Positions 18,186 to 27,424 of a DNA stretch of 64,000 nt are shown here, in pieces. Numbering within the stretch: the first letter of the stretch is position 1; each line of letters opens with the position of its first letter. A model generated the notes under the pieces. It saw nothing but the letters and a program-made list of their open reading frames with translations, had not been told where the DNA came from and made no database searches. The DNA is from Prostheceraeus crozeri (lineage: Eukaryota; Platyhelminthes; Polycladida; Euryleptidae): NCBI GenBank assembly GCA_907163375.1, contig CAJQUW010003393.1, forward strand, positions 1-64,000, written 5' to 3'. The position numbers and the translations under genes are program-made.

Positions 18186-18803
18186 ATGGATTTCAGACTT
18201 CAATGTGATAAAGTTCTGACTGTATCAGGTCCATCTCATGCAGGTAAAACTGTTTTCACGCTGAATTTATTGGATAAAAGAAGGGAGTTGTTTAAGGAAC
18301 CTATCAATCGAGTGATTTGGTGTTATGGTATTTATCAACCGTCCCTGTTTCAGGAATTGCAAAGTCGCAATTTTATTCGACATGAAGGAATTATTCCAGT
18401 GGATAAACTTCAGTCTAATGATGTTGTTGTATTGGATGATTTATTAAAAGAAAGTAAGAATTCAAAAGATGTTACAGATATGTTCACTCGTGCAGCACAC
18501 CATAAAAGGTGTTTTATCATCTATATCACACAAAATTTGTTTCCTGATGGAAAAGAAGCTCGTACACGAAACCTGAATACACACTATTATGCTATTTTCA
18601 AGAATCCGCGAGATAAAAGTCAATTTGAAATTTTAGCGCGACAAGTTGCACCCAGAGGATCAAAAGCCTTAATTGAAATTTTTCAAGCAGCTACTGAAAA
18701 ACCATACGGTTACTTATTCATTGACTTTACGCAAGAGTGTCCGGAAGAATTTAGATTTCGAAGTGATATTTTGAAAACTCCCATGATTATCTACAAACTA
18801 TGA
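18186..18803 (+). CDS. A32-like DNA-packaging ATPase (element B)
   Basis: The protein has 205 aa. Walker A (SGPSHAGKTVF) lies at about residues 15-25 and Walker B (DVVVLDDLLKE) at about 79-89. 'MFTRAAHH' follows, then 'CFIIYITQNLF', the glutamine sensor typical of the A32/HerA group. It is full length for the compact Polinton form. It is predicted to drive DNA packaging. The stop overlaps the next gene's ATG by 4 bp (ATGA), so the two are tightly coupled. Confidence 0.85.
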   Translation: MDFRLQCDKVLTVSGPSHAGKTVFTLNLLDKRRELFKEPINRVIWCYGIYQPSLFQELQSRNFIRHEGIIPVDKLQSNDVVVLDDLLKESKNSKDVTDMFTRAAHHKRCFIIYITQNLFPDGKEARTRNLNTHYYAIFKNPRDKSQFEILARQVAPRGSKALIEIFQAATEKPYGYLFIDFTQECPEEFRFRSDILKTPMIIYKL

Positions 18804-19099
18804 GTTCTTATTCTCGCATGATTGTTATTCCTCAGGATGAATATGTACAATTGACTGCCATGCAGCAAGTAAAGCAACCTCTTGCAAATCAAATGTATAG
18901 GAAAGAAATAGATTATCAGCAAAATGTTCACATCAAAGATCCACATCGTGCTGTATTATTACAATCGGAAACTGTTGAGCAATTAAAAAACTTGAAGAAT
19001 AAGATGCGTGACTCTGTATCGACTGCTACACCTTTAGCATCTCGCGCACATGCCATATCTCTTTTCAATAGTATTGAACCCCATCTCAATGTAAAATGA
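18800..19099 (+). CDS. Polinton conserved hypothetical, N-terminal-type part
   Basis: The protein has 99 aa. 'MIVIPQDEYVQL' at the start and 'DPHRAVLLQSETVEQLKNLKNKMR' in the middle are typical of a conserved protein that follows the ATPase in animal Polintons (from memory). No known function; a virion or assembly role is likely. It is tightly coupled to the ATPase. The next listed frame at 19131-19493 probably belongs to the same gene locus. Confidence 0.5.
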   Translation: MSSYSRMIVIPQDEYVQLTAMQQVKQPLANQMYRKEIDYQQNVHIKDPHRAVLLQSETVEQLKNLKNKMRDSVSTATPLASRAHAISLFNSIEPHLNVK

Positions 19100-19130
19100 T
19101 AGAGGAGAAATCATTACAGATGAAAATAAA

Positions 19131-19493
19131 GTGATTGATGCTTCACGTTATGAAGACTTGATTCAGTATGCGACACGTAGAAAGCGCCGTCAGGGCTATA
19201 TTCCACCTGGTTGGTCATACTTTCTTAAACTATTGAAAAAGCATAATGTGCCAAAATTTGCTTTGAATAATGAGACATTGAAAGAACTTGATTCAACAGT
19301 GGCTACTGCTCCAATGCTTCAGATGATGAAAATGCCAACAAATTGGTTTAAGGCGTCTCCTGCTACATCCCCTCCCACACTCACTAAGCAAACAAGAGGA
19401 AGAACTCGACGTAGATCTACATCGCCACTAAAACTAGTAAAAGGAAAACGTAAAACAGCTCCTCCCAGGAAATACATGTTCTCAGACTATTAA
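19131..19493 (+). CDS. Polinton conserved hypothetical, C-terminal-type part
   Basis: This 120-codon frame has 'DLIQYATRRKRRQGYIPPGWSYFLKLL' and 'NVPKFAL', which recall the C-terminal half of the post-ATPase Polinton protein. A basic Thr/Arg/Ser-rich tail follows. The frame opens on a GTG, so it is listed as a part as found. Confidence 0.45.
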   Translation: MIDASRYEDLIQYATRRKRRQGYIPPGWSYFLKLLKKHNVPKFALNNETLKELDSTVATAPMLQMMKMPTNWFKASPATSPPTLTKQTRGRTRRRSTSPLKLVKGKRKTAPPRKYMFSDY

Positions 19494-19494
19494 T

Positions 19495-19710
19495 ATGAAG
19501 CAGATGTGTTGCTTGCCATGTAATGAGCCGCCAGAGGTGAATGTCGTTGTCACTTGCACTTGCTGCGCCAGCTCTCATAATGAAACCCCTAAGCAATGTG
19601 AACACGATCGCAAAACCGCTAAAGCTAAATGCTGCAGTTGTTGTAAATGTAGAAAGGCAAGAAAACAAACAGATGAGAAGGAGGAAAAAGAGTCAGTCGT
19701 CATCGACTGA
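19495..19710 (+). CDS. Small Cys-rich protein
   Basis: The protein has 71 aa with 15 cysteines in clusters (CCLPC, CTCC, CCSCCKC) and an acidic Lys/Glu tail. Its ATG follows the preceding stop by 1 bp. It is probably a metal-binding or disulfide-rich small protein; the family is not recognised. It overlaps the start of the integrase region in another frame. Confidence 0.45.
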   Translation: MKQMCCLPCNEPPEVNVVVTCTCCASSHNETPKQCEHDRKTAKAKCCSCCKCRKARKQTDEKEEKESVVID

Positions 19711-19972
19711 ACGTTTGAAGTCAATCTATTATGATGTAAAACATCCGGCAGGATTTGCATCTATCAAGAAATTATCAAAAGCGAGTGGTCTTCCACAATC
19801 ACAAGTGAAACGATGGTTAAAGGGTCAGGCTACCTATACACTCCACAAACAAGCGAAAAAGAAGTACCGCACCCGCCATTATATTGTTCATGACATCGAT
19901 GAACAGTGGCAGCAGATTTGTGCGATGTCGCCTCCATTTCAAAACATAACTCGGGCAATAATTTTATTTTAA
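19673..19972 (+). pseudogene. Integrase, N-terminal part (element B)
   Basis: From the ATG at 19673 this frame gives a basic leader, then 'YYDVKHPAGFASIKKLSKAS' and 'QVKRWLKGQATYTLHKQAKKK'. This is the helix-turn-helix-like N-terminal region typical of Polinton integrases. The catalytic core lies in the next part. It is listed as found; the integrase region is broken about once. Confidence 0.7.
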
Positions 19973-20760
19973 CCGTCATTGATATTTTCTCGCGTTATGC
20001 GTGGGCTCAACCTTTAAAAACTAAAGAAGGGAAAGGAGTAGCAAAAGCATTCCAAACAATTTTTCGAGAAGGTCGCATTCCAAAAAGAATTCAGAGTGAT
20101 CAAGGAAAAGAGTTTGAAAATCAGCATGTGAAAAGATTATTTGAGAGGCATGACATTGAGTTGTTTAGTGTAAAGAGTGCTTATAAAGCTGCACTCGTTG
20201 AACGTTTTAATCGCACATTAAAAAATCGCTTGTGGCGACATTTTACTGCCAACTTGACACAAAATTGGACAAAGGTTCTACAAGATACACTCCATGCCTA
20301 CAATCACTCTATCCATCGTTCTATTGGACTCAGACCAGTAGATGTAAATGCTGACAATGCAGATAAAGTGCGCGAATCATTCCAACGTAAACGCACTCAT
20401 GTGAAAAGTGATGTGAAAATTGGTGATAAAGTTCGTATCTCAAAAGTGAAAAGTGTTTTTGCTAAAGGGTACCTTCCGAATTGGACAGAGGAGGTATTTA
20501 CAGTATCAAGGATTAATCAAAAAGACTCTCCAACCACCTACAAGTTGAAAGATTACGATAATGAAGAAATTGAGGGTAGCTTTTACCGCGATGAGATTGA
20601 GGTAGTCACTGAAAGTGAAACATATTTGGTAGAGAAAATCATTCGATGTAAAAAACGGCAAGGTGAAGAATGGTGTCTTGTTAAATGGACTGGTTATCCT
20701 TCAAGTATGAACTCTTGGATCCGTCGTGCCGACATCTTTCATCTAAGTGATCGACAGTGA
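19906..20760 (+). pseudogene. Retrovirus-type integrase core with chromodomain (element B)
   Basis: This 284-codon frame carries the DDE core: a first Asp in 'TVIDIFSRYAW', a second in 'RIQSDQGKEFEN' and Glu in 'AALVERFNRTLKNRLW'. An SH3-like DNA-binding region follows at about 165-225. A C-terminal chromodomain ('YLVEKIIRCKKRQGEEWCLV', 'WTGYPSSMNSWI') lies at about 235-280. It would join the linear element to host DNA. The chromodomain suggests targeting to methylated-histone chromatin, as in chromoviruses and many Polintons. Confidence 0.85.
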
Positions 20761-20801
20761 TTCATGCAAAGTTGTAACTAACAATGTTTAGGGTTTGAGC
20801 T

Positions 20802-21257
20802 ATGAATCCAACTGCCTCATTTTATTCACGACCCTCCTATGTAAGTGGTGGAGGACAAATTTACATGGGCGCTCGCCGCCAACGTGAAGGTAGCATACTT
20901 GGCGCACTGAAATCTGTTGTAGCACCTCTCATATCCAATGTCGGTAGATCTTTAAAACGAAATGTTTTAAGTAATGCCGTTGGCTTTGCTGGTGATGTTG
21001 CTAGTGATCTTTCCAGAGGTAGAAGTTTTAAGAGCAGTTTGTTGAATCGTGGGAAGGAACGCGGTTTAAAAACATTGAAGCAGACCTTTGCTGGTGTTAC
21101 TCAAGGAAAGAAATCACCTAAACGAATGAATAAAGGAAGGAGGAAACATCGCGGAGCTGGTAAGGTGCGATCTTCAGTCAAAAGGCATTCACGCAAACGT
21201 CGCAGACGCTCTAATCATTCATCAGGCGCTAAACGACGACGCTGCTATAACTTCTAA
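20802..21257 (+). CDS. Basic core or membrane-lytic protein (pVI/pVII-like)
   Basis: The protein has 151 aa. An N-terminal 'GGGQIYMGARRQRE' and an amphipathic segment 'ILGALKSVVAPLISNVGRSL' lie at about residues 28-50. A helical middle follows, then a strongly Arg/Lys-rich tail (RRKHRG, KRHSRKRRRRS). The layout fits adenovirus-type core or membrane-lytic proteins. It lies directly before the capsid gene. Confidence 0.55.
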   Translation: MNPTASFYSRPSYVSGGGQIYMGARRQREGSILGALKSVVAPLISNVGRSLKRNVLSNAVGFAGDVASDLSRGRSFKSSLLNRGKERGLKTLKQTFAGVTQGKKSPKRMNKGRRKHRGAGKVRSSVKRHSRKRRRRSNHSSGAKRRRCYNF

Positions 21258-21259
21258 TC

Positions 21260-21706
21260 ATGGAGTGTAAAACTTCCGGTTTTTGTTTGTTTGATCAACA
21301 AGCCATACAGACAGATATTCTTAGTTCAAGTATTGTAGATTATCATCCTCGAACAGCTGAGAATGCTGGCCCCATTGAATTTGTTATTCCTGGTGGTAGC
21401 GATGACTACATAGATTTGAGTTATGCGATGCTTGATTTGAGGTTTAGAATTCAGCAAGCAGATGGAACTGCTATTGACGATGCACATAAAGTTGGACTGA
21501 ACAATTTACCATTGACTACATTACTTCGCGATGTTTCTCTAACGATTGGAGAGCAGCAGGTGGAAGGTGGTCAAAGCGATTATCCCTATAAATCATATTT
21601 CAATCACAGTTTCATCCAGCAGCACAAAAAAGTCATATGGAAGCCATGGGATGGTACAGAGATGAAGCAGGAAAATTTGACGTTGAAACAAACAGTGGCT
21701 TTGTAA
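21260..21706 (+). pseudogene. Major capsid (hexon-type) protein, first part
   Basis: This 148-codon frame has 'PRTAENAGPIEFVIPGGSDDYIDL' and 'LTTLLRDVSLTIGEQQV', a signature I associate with the double jelly-roll capsid family of nematode and other animal Mavericks (the F54H12.2-like group). It begins 2 bp after the basic protein. The rest lies in the neighbouring frame. The gene is broken about once. Confidence 0.65.
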
Positions 21707-22530
21707 AGCGATCTGCTATGATTAAAGATAGTAAAGTATGTCAGCTATATGGTCCGCTGAATTTAGACTTCTTTAGACAGTCAAAGTTTTTACTCTGTAA
21801 TACCAGCATGCGACTCAAGCTGACATTGAATAAGCCTGAATTTGCGCTGAATGCATTTGCTAAAGTTGACAATTTTAGAATTCATGTGGAAGATATTGCA
21901 CTTTACATTCGTCGAGTAGTACCGAATCCAAGTGTCATTAGAGGACATGCTGAAGGTCTTAACCGCCAAAATGCCATTTACCCCGTTCAGCATACAAAGC
22001 TTCTCACCTTTACAATTCCGAAAGATCAAAAGAGTTTCATGAAAGATGGCCTCTTTCCATCGGAAGCACCGAAGCTCCTCATGGTGGCAATGGTTGAAAA
22101 TGATGCATTTAATGGTAATATAAAGAAGAATCCTTTCAATTTTAAACACAATCAGTTAAGTGAAATTGCTTTACGTGTAAATGGTGTGAGTCATCCTGGT
22201 CCACCCTACAAACCAGATTTTGCTGCGGATCAATTTATGCGCAGTTATGTTGATTTTATGGATGTCTTTGGCTTTTACAATACGGATGACACCAACGGAC
22301 TTACTATGAAAGAGTTTAAGAGTGGATATACTATTTATGCATTTGATTTGACTGCTGACAGCGATATTAGTGCACCCTATCGTCAAGCGAACGTGCCTCA
22401 TAATATTCGTTTGGATTTGACGTTGAAAAGAACACTACCTGAGACGATCAATGTATTAATATATGCAGTCTTCGATTCAAATATTGAAATTACAAAGTAT
22501 CGTGACGTGATTCTTCAGTATAATCGTTAA
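21637..22530 (+). pseudogene. Major capsid (hexon-type) protein, second part
   Basis: This 297-codon frame includes 'SGFVKRSAMIKDSKVCQLYGPLNLDFF', 'LLCNTSMRLKLTLNKPEFAL' and a late 'FDLTADSD...NIRLDLTLKRTLPETINVLIYAVFD' block. These are the later strands of the same capsid family. It would form the icosahedral shell. Its end overlaps the protease start by 1 bp. Confidence 0.65.
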
Positions 22531-22991
22531 TGAGTTGGTTGACTGCTGACGATATTAAGACTAAAGTGCAGCGTAATGCAGACGAAGCGACGTTGAAAGC
22601 TTTCGATAATGTCTATTCACTCGATACCTTACCACCTGCAGTAAATCACTATCCCATCTTTATTGTGCTAAACACTCATTCGCAGAATTTAGGTGGTCAG
22701 CATTGGAAAGCGATCTTTATTGGAGAAGACCGACGTGGTGAACTATTTGACTCTCTTGCTCAACCTCCAAATATACCAACACAGCAGTGGTTGAGAAAAC
22801 ATACGCGTCAATATCAGCGAAATGAACGCATACTACAACATCCACTTTCATCAACGTGTGGTGCTTTTGTACTGTACTTCATCTTAAAACGTTTACATGT
22901 ATCTCGATTTGCATCTGTTATTCAAAACTTTTCATGTAATCCATCCTCTAATGAAAAAATGATTTGTAAGTTCTATCATGATTTGAAATAA
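22530..22991 (+). CDS. Adenain-like cysteine protease
   Basis: The protein has 153 aa. The triad motifs of the adenovirus/Ulp1 clan are visible: His in 'GGQHWKAIFI' (about residue 58), Asp in 'GELFDSLAQP' (about 75), and Cys in 'LSSTCGAFVLYF' (about 111). The length is compact but normal for Polinton proteases. It would mature capsid and core proteins, for example at the Gly-Gly of the pX-like peptide. ATG 22530 shares one base with the capsid stop. A poly(A)-type AATAAA follows at the stop. Confidence 0.85.
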   Translation: MSWLTADDIKTKVQRNADEATLKAFDNVYSLDTLPPAVNHYPIFIVLNTHSQNLGGQHWKAIFIGEDRRGELFDSLAQPPNIPTQQWLRKHTRQYQRNERILQHPLSSTCGAFVLYFILKRLHVSRFASVIQNFSCNPSSNEKMICKFYHDLK

Positions 22992-23017
22992 AAACATCAT
23001 GTTGGAAAAATTGTTTT

Positions 23018-23707
23018 TTATTTTACAATCCGCTGGGTACGTACACACTCGATGAGATAGTCTAGGATCACATTTGCTTGTACATGAGATTTTAGTCCAG
23101 TAATGATCACTTTACTATTATGAAAGATTGCCACATGCACAGGTAACCAACAACTAATGAGAGCTGCAGGAAAAAGTTCGGGTTCATAACACAAATTGTA
23201 ACTGCTGGTACGAATCTTCAAAAATGATACACTTTCACTCAATTGAGTAGAGATCACCATATTGTCCACAGTCAGATTCGACATCACACACCTCTCCCTC
23301 TTCCATATCCGACGTAGTAGTCTTTGTAGCTCTAAGCGCATTGACTGCGCCGATGAATGAGAAAGGGCGCCGAGAATCTGTACAGTCCCATTTGGGAAGA
23401 GTTGAAGATTCCGTGAATTGTTCATCTTCACCACTAACATTTGAGGTCGGCCCGGGTAATACTTGCTGTTTGGAAGGTGTTGGTGTAATGTTGTGAGATC
23501 GATTTTGGTGTAGAGTCTGAAGCGACGGAGAATGTTGACGATGGTGTAGCGATGGCGCTTCATGATGAAAAAATGAGTAAATTGAGCGATGTACCTTCCT
23601 TTTATACTTTTCCCAACTACCTTGATGAAATGTGAAGTTAGTATGAAGTTGGGAATGATAGAGTTGAATTCGCCGATTGTTGACGCGCAACCAGATGTGA
23701 TTTCCAA
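23018..23707 (-). pseudogene. TBP-like domain frame
   Basis: The last 80 codons of this frame read 'SSYNLCYEPELFPAALIS...', then 'VHVAIFHNSKVIITGLKSH' and 'LDYLIECVRT'. This is the pattern of one TATA-binding-protein repeat (YEPELFPGLIYR, then hydrophobic strand, then GKVVLTGAK, then helix). The rest of the frame is mostly overlapped by the PC4-like frame at 23235-23885. It may belong to a viral transcription factor. The locus is broken about once and the parts are listed as found. Confidence 0.5.
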
Positions 23708-23885
23708 TACGTGAATGTCTTTTCATATAGAAGTATTTCAAATCCTTCATGATATGATGTAGAGATTGAAAATGACGATAAGATAAAGCAAACTCTCTTC
23801 TCACATTTCCAGTTGAATCTTTGAAATAGACGTTTCGATCATGATCCGTTTCAATACGTTGTAGGGAATCTAATTTCCAACTCAT
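23235..23885 (-). pseudogene. PC4-like DNA-binding domain frame
   Basis: This 216-codon frame has an N-terminal 110 residues similar to the 122-aa paralogue at 23908-24276: 'DSLQRIETDHDRNVYFKD', 'FALSYRHFQSLHHIMKDL', then 'WLRVNNRRIQLYH' and 'WEKYKRKVHRSI'. The first half resembles PC4/p15 ('G.SL...QW..L...I'). A Ser/Thr/Gln/Pro-rich linker follows. The TBP-like stretch lies downstream in an overlapping frame. Confidence 0.45.
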
Positions 23886-23907
23886 GGTGCGTGGTAGTCA
23901 TGTCTGA

Positions 23908-24276
23908 TTAAGATTTGCATAGTAGGGCGATGAACTCACGACGAATAAATGTCATGATGGAGCGATGTATGTATCTTCTATACTTCTCCCAATTGTATTT
24001 GCGAAATGAGAAACAGTTTGCGGAATGAGAATGGTAGATTTGAATTTCATTTCTGTAATGTTGAAGCCAAACTTGATCACCCAAGGAGATGAATCTTAAT
24101 GTTTCAAAATATTCCAAATCCCTCATGATATCATTGAGGTTGACAAATTGTCGCCATGTTAATGTAATACCTCTTGATGTATGACCATGAGAATTTTTGA
24201 AGTGTACGTTTCCATCACGATCAACTCTGATATATTGTAGAGAGTCCAAAATCCAAGTCTTCATGATGTTATGCAA
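23908..24276 (-). CDS. PC4-like single-domain paralogue
   Basis: The protein has 122 aa and aligns end to end with the first 115 residues of its neighbour at 23235-23885: 'DSLQYIRVDRDGNVHFKN', 'GITLTWRQFVNLNDIMRDLEYF', 'LGDQVWLQHYRNEIQIYHSH' and 'WEKYRRYIHRSIMTFIRREF'. The two are a tandem duplication. It may bind single-stranded DNA or the transcription machinery; the PC4 link is a pattern match only. Start 24276 or 24261. Confidence 0.5.
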   Translation of the reverse strand: MHNIMKTWILDSLQYIRVDRDGNVHFKNSHGHTSRGITLTWRQFVNLNDIMRDLEYFETLRFISLGDQVWLQHYRNEIQIYHSHSANCFSFRKYNWEKYRRYIHRSIMTFIRREFIALLCKS

Positions 24277-24416
24277 AGCCGCAGATCAGCAATATAAAAA
24301 TGTCGTTTTATCATATTTTGCTTAGCAATGCGGCTACAAAGAGATTTGCTAGTAATCGAGCCGCACTCTTTTCTACTCCCATTGATCATGCACAATAGCT
24401 AAATGGAAATTGGGAA

Positions 24417-25697
24417 GTGGGTGTCACTCAACTTGTTTATAGCAACTGTGTCTATACTTTTGATCATGAGGTGATGACTATTAATATGAGACGTACAGCT
24501 GCTTACCAATGTGAAAAGGGCTGCCGAGTATACATTCCACAGTGGCCAAAGAAAGATCTCTTATCATGTAAAAAGTTTATATATGATTTCTTGAATAAAG
24601 CGTGTAAACATATTGTCCAATTTACTCCGCACAATGATGATCATAATTATGTACATCATGTAGTTGAGAAAGATTGGATTGTTGGTTTAAGTCCAAGTTT
24701 AAGAAATGATTTAGGTTACCTCGCTAGCGCCTTAACAAGCTATGATAATTTTAACGTTAATTACCACATAAGTGGTCATAAACAGTTAATATATCGAGAG
24801 GAAGCTTATTATGTAGATCTTATTCCAAAAAATGAGAAGACGTTGGTGAAGAAGATTGTGATTAAGCCAAGAAAGACAAACATGACTCCTGAAACATTAT
24901 TGAAGAAATTTAATTATCTCCTTCGAGTTGATGGTAAACAAGTGGCAACATTGACTTATATCAAATCATCTAATCATATTGCAATAAGTAAATTAAATGA
25001 TGATGATCTAGTATTAGTTTGTTCAAAAGATTTTCATCAGTTCTTACGACATCGTTCTGCAGCTGTTCATGGAAAATCTGATATGCAACATTTACCATGT
25101 GAAAGGCCAAATCAATTTGATACAGAATGGACCGTATCTTTATACAGAAAGTATGTAGAGCCTTTAGGTGGTATCTTACATGAAACAAGAGTGTTGATAC
25201 CTCGCATTATTACTTCAGTTAAATTGGTTGTAGATTTTTTAAATGAAGTGATTAATGAGCAACATATTTCATTTTCTGAAAAAGAAGGTGCTTTGTCTCT
25301 CACTATAAGTGGAAAAGGTATTGAACTAATTATGGATAAAACTCTAATGGACATTTTGGGTTTTGATCAAAATATCTTTAAAAGTGGTACTGTAACCAAA
25401 GCTAGCGCAGACATGTCGCTATCGCGTCGTATTAACTATTTTCCGATATATTCCAATATTGGTGAAGATGTACGTGTGGGAGATGTTGAAGCTCCATTGC
25501 TAGCAATGATACCATACCAGCCAAAAAGCTGCAGTATTTTATCTGAGCATACTTTCAAGAAAGTGCATTATACAAAGCTGAAATCAAACTACATCCAACA
25601 AATTGATATTGCCATTTATGACGATGCTGGTGCGTTGATTCCTTTTCATAAAGATGCTGTGACAAGTATCACACTCCATTTCCGAATGAAGAGTTAA
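24417..25697 (+). pseudogene. Polinton-associated large structural-type protein 1
   Basis: This 426-codon frame begins with 'GVTQLVYSNC', parallel to 'EVGVSSICYDSN' in its neighbour at 25737. The C-terminus 'DVRVGDVEAPLLAMIPYQ' then 'IDIAIYDDAGALIPF' is the signature shared with 9376-10164. The conserved start of the family lies just upstream, so the locus is broken about once. It is probably a virion protein (minor capsid or fibre); function is inferred from its company. Confidence 0.55.
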
Positions 25698-25736
25698 TGC
25701 AAAAGTATGCTAATATATTTTTCCAATGTGAATAAT

Positions 25737-27245
25737 ATGGAAAGTGAAAATAAGGACTCGTTTCTAATCTACTTGCCCAGTAATGCTTCTATGAATAAAT
25801 TTCCCAAAAATAAACCATCAGACTATCGAGTAGAATTAAATCGCCCACTACATTTAGAAGGTGAATGGGAGGTTGGCGTTTCTAGTATTTGCTATGATAG
25901 CAATATTCAGAATGTGAATGATTTGGAGGAAATGATATTGACTCCTCGCACCCATGATGGAATAACGATGAATATTGCATTCCAGTTCCCATACAATTTA
26001 ACATCAGATGGAAAGTGGAACTATGAATGGATTCAGATAAAATCAGATTATTATGAACCATTTGGGAATGAGAAAATTATTAAGGCATTCAATAGTGGTA
26101 ATACTTCCATCATGAAGAATAAAAATCAGAAAGCTTATGAGTTTACTATCTATCATTGGAGTGGGAGACAGTTCCTTCGCTTTCATTCTTTTACTAAAGG
26201 TCTTACACTGAGGTTGGATAATGAATTCTATCCGCATCTCGGTTTTGGCCATGGACTACATCTAACGTCAATTGCTACTGCAAATGTTAAAAAAGTTTAT
26301 TCAAATCGAATCAACAAATTTCATCATAGATTTAAAATATTTGATGAAGATGTTGTAGAATGCGAAGAACGCATCATTTTGAAAAAGCGTGGTGTTCAAC
26401 CTTTATCACTTATTGAGTTAGTAAAACGATGGAATGAGACTGTGGGTAAGAAGTATGGAGAGAAAATTATGGCGGATAAAAATAAGTTGGTCATTCAGAA
26501 ATATAATGACAAACTTACAGTTTATTTCTCTCCAACCTTGCGTCATTTTGTAAGACATTATACACCTATTATTGGAAGCGGTGTGGTGTATGGTTCTCAT
26601 GAATATCACACTAAAGCTGATTCAGTTAATGATGAATGGTGGGTGGACATCTGTGGTGATCGCATCAAGAAAATTTACCAGTCTTATCAAGAATCTAAAG
26701 TTGCTATCAATATAATGCCGCGTCTATATCATACAGTTGAAAGCTTCATTCATGTAGTAAATCCTTATATACAACAGAAGTTGAAGCATGTGATGAAAAG
26801 TAAATATGATGTAAAGACACACCACATTTCGTTTTCAATTGAAAATCAACGCGTTGTTCTGAAACTGGGTGATGACATTCAATGTCAATTGAGTAAAAAT
26901 TTGAAAAAACTCTTTGGTTTTTCAATGCTACAAACTGTGTTTGCTGCTGCGCATACGATTGGTATAGAAACACCAATGACACTTGATAAACATGAACAGC
27001 ACCTTTACATTCAAAGTGATTTGATTCTACCTATTTCTGTTGGTGAGAAAAAAGAATACATTTTACGTGATTTCATTCATGATAAAGACGCTTCATATGG
27101 AATAGTCGAGAAGATGTTTGAATCTATTTTCGTCAAACAAACTATACCCTCTATTGCTATCAAAATTACCAATGGTTTACAAGAGTGCATCCATGTGAAA
27201 GATACTAAATCCCTCGTAACTTTAGTGTTTCGGAAAACAAAGTGA
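25737..27245 (+). CDS. Polinton-associated large structural-type protein 2
   Basis: The protein has 502 aa from ATG 25737 (an upstream ATG at 25707 is possible). The N-terminus 'FLIYLPSNASMNKFPKNKPS' plus 'HLEGEWEVGVSSICYD' is, from memory, a recurrent family in animal Polinton-like elements. The body has three related segments around 'HWSGRQFLRFHSF', 'DKLTVYFSPTLRHFV' and 'NQRVVLKLGDDIQCQL', as if one beta-rich domain were repeated. It is a paralogue of the gene just upstream. Probable virion attachment or vertex protein. A poly(A) signal follows at about 27269. Confidence 0.6.
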   Translation: MESENKDSFLIYLPSNASMNKFPKNKPSDYRVELNRPLHLEGEWEVGVSSICYDSNIQNVNDLEEMILTPRTHDGITMNIAFQFPYNLTSDGKWNYEWIQIKSDYYEPFGNEKIIKAFNSGNTSIMKNKNQKAYEFTIYHWSGRQFLRFHSFTKGLTLRLDNEFYPHLGFGHGLHLTSIATANVKKVYSNRINKFHHRFKIFDEDVVECEERIILKKRGVQPLSLIELVKRWNETVGKKYGEKIMADKNKLVIQKYNDKLTVYFSPTLRHFVRHYTPIIGSGVVYGSHEYHTKADSVNDEWWVDICGDRIKKIYQSYQESKVAINIMPRLYHTVESFIHVVNPYIQQKLKHVMKSKYDVKTHHISFSIENQRVVLKLGDDIQCQLSKNLKKLFGFSMLQTVFAAAHTIGIETPMTLDKHEQHLYIQSDLILPISVGEKKEYILRDFIHDKDASYGIVEKMFESIFVKQTIPSIAIKITNGLQECIHVKDTKSLVTLVFRKTK

Positions 27246-27424
27246 AGTCATTGTGATATGTTTATTGAAATAAAAATATGTATATGAAAAAGTCTTTTCA
27301 CAGATATAGGGGGAATGGGCTGACTGTAGGCATATATTCACAAGGAAAAAACAATCTCATGCGATACATAAAACAACAATGTTTATCTACAGAAATCAAC
27401 ATGAAAATACTAAGTTAAGGATGA
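27246..27424. terminator. Convergent 3' ends of the late block and PolB
   Basis: The spacer between the plus-strand structural gene and the minus-strand polymerase. AATAAA at about 27270 serves the plus strand. No gene is seen. Confidence 0.5.
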
